64,000 bases of DNA from an uncultured Lachnospiraceae bacterium. GTDB lineage: Bacteria > Bacillota > Clostridia > Lachnospirales > Lachnospiraceae. Below, one piece after another: positions 63,836-64,000 of this stretch; position 1 is the first letter of the stretch; each line of letters begins with the position of its first letter. Made by a program: the position numbers and the translations under genes. The stretch spans positions 52,779 to 116,778 of the forward strand of contig CANQYY010000007.1 in NCBI GenBank assembly GCA_947628225.1, in the 5' to 3' direction. The notes under the pieces are model-generated. The model ran no database searches. It worked only from the letters and a program-made list of their open reading frames with translations, and was not told where the DNA came from.

Positions 63836-63950
63836 CGACGGTTCAGCACAAGCAGCAGTTCCTCTTTGGTTTTGGTAATCTGATAGGAGCTTGTAATTCC
63901 GCTGGCAGTCTATTTGGCAATGGAAAAATCACAAAAAGTAGAAAAAAGTG

Positions 63951-63979
63951 TTGACAGGCAAAAAATTATCTGATAAGAT
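63951..63979 (+). promoter_or_regulatory. Promoter-like sequence at the right edge
   Basis: TTGACA (63951-63956) in an AT-rich region with candidate -10 boxes TAAGAT (63974-63979) or GATAAT (63977-63982). It points off the right end, so its gene is not visible; the style resembles stable-RNA promoters. The 115 bases before it hold no intact gene. Confidence 0.5.
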
Positions 63980-64000
63980 AATATTTGCTGACGCGATAAG

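Noticed and set aside
63833..63912. Minus-strand fragment reading 'SSYQITKTKEELLLVLNRR' after the Fic gene
   Set aside because: Only about 26 codons before an upstream stop and no start signals; may be a relic but cannot be assigned.

Overview
The window reads like a chromosome segment of a low-GC Gram-positive anaerobe of the class Clostridia, most likely a Lachnospiraceae-type gut bacterium. The reasons are strong AGGAGG ribosome-binding sites, TTGACA/TATAAT promoters, an hrcA-grpE-dnaK-dnaJ operon behind a CIRCE element, a YtaF-like protein, teichoic-acid-type polymerases, and cytosolic xylan and glucan hydrolases. No species can be named from sequence alone.

Layout. 1-1458: an SdpI-like membrane protein cut by the left edge, then rplM-rpsI. 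1456-6200: an AT-rich foreign island directly behind rpsI. It holds relics of a mobile element (integrase C-terminus and a broken DNA-binding protein), a LexA-box-like palindrome and promoter, and a tight four-gene restriction-modification operon with two paralogous HNH nucleases around a C5-cytosine and an N6-adenine methyltransferase. 6382-13261: apt, an orphan FliK-like protein, and a glucuronate pair (uxaC plus a GH115 alpha-glucuronidase). 13359-20142: the heat-shock operon, with a GC-rich 62-bp tandem array between dnaK and dnaJ, then enolase, whose Shine-Dalgarno lies inside a hairpin. 20155-31688: YfhO and GT2 membrane glycosylation genes, a 68-residue orphan gene, a GH13 amylase, a DHH phosphoesterase, a hydrolase-like lipoprotein without its nucleophile, a Ca-type P-ATPase, YtaF-like and DedA proteins. 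31751-42166: an apparent long transcription unit of L,D-transpeptidase, leuS, three TagF-like glycerophosphotransferases and luxS. 42244-46723: two small Met-rich proteins and potABCD. 46748-59957: an SprA-like HExxH protein, GH3 glucosidase, tex, a lipoprotein, a YYY-type membrane protein, a YcxB-like protein, tsaE-tsaB, a zinc-ribbon protein and rnz-(membrane protein)-tsaD. 59965-60290: two serine tRNAs with promoter and terminator. 60332-64000: an XRE regulator, a large secreted three-module protein, a truncated Fic gene and a promoter-like sequence at the right edge.

How the parts fit. Most of the window is housekeeping (translation, tRNA t6A synthesis, chaperones, glycolysis) and cell-envelope building (teichoic-acid-like polymers, L,D-crosslinks, membrane glycosyl transfer), with plant-glycan breakdown genes. 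The most unusual parts are the restriction-modification island with two HNH subunits and an SOS-like box, the structured repeat array in the chaperone operon, the enolase leader, and the secreted triple-module protein next to an XRE regulator whose candidate operator overlaps the promoter. All functions are inferred from sequence motifs; no database search was run.
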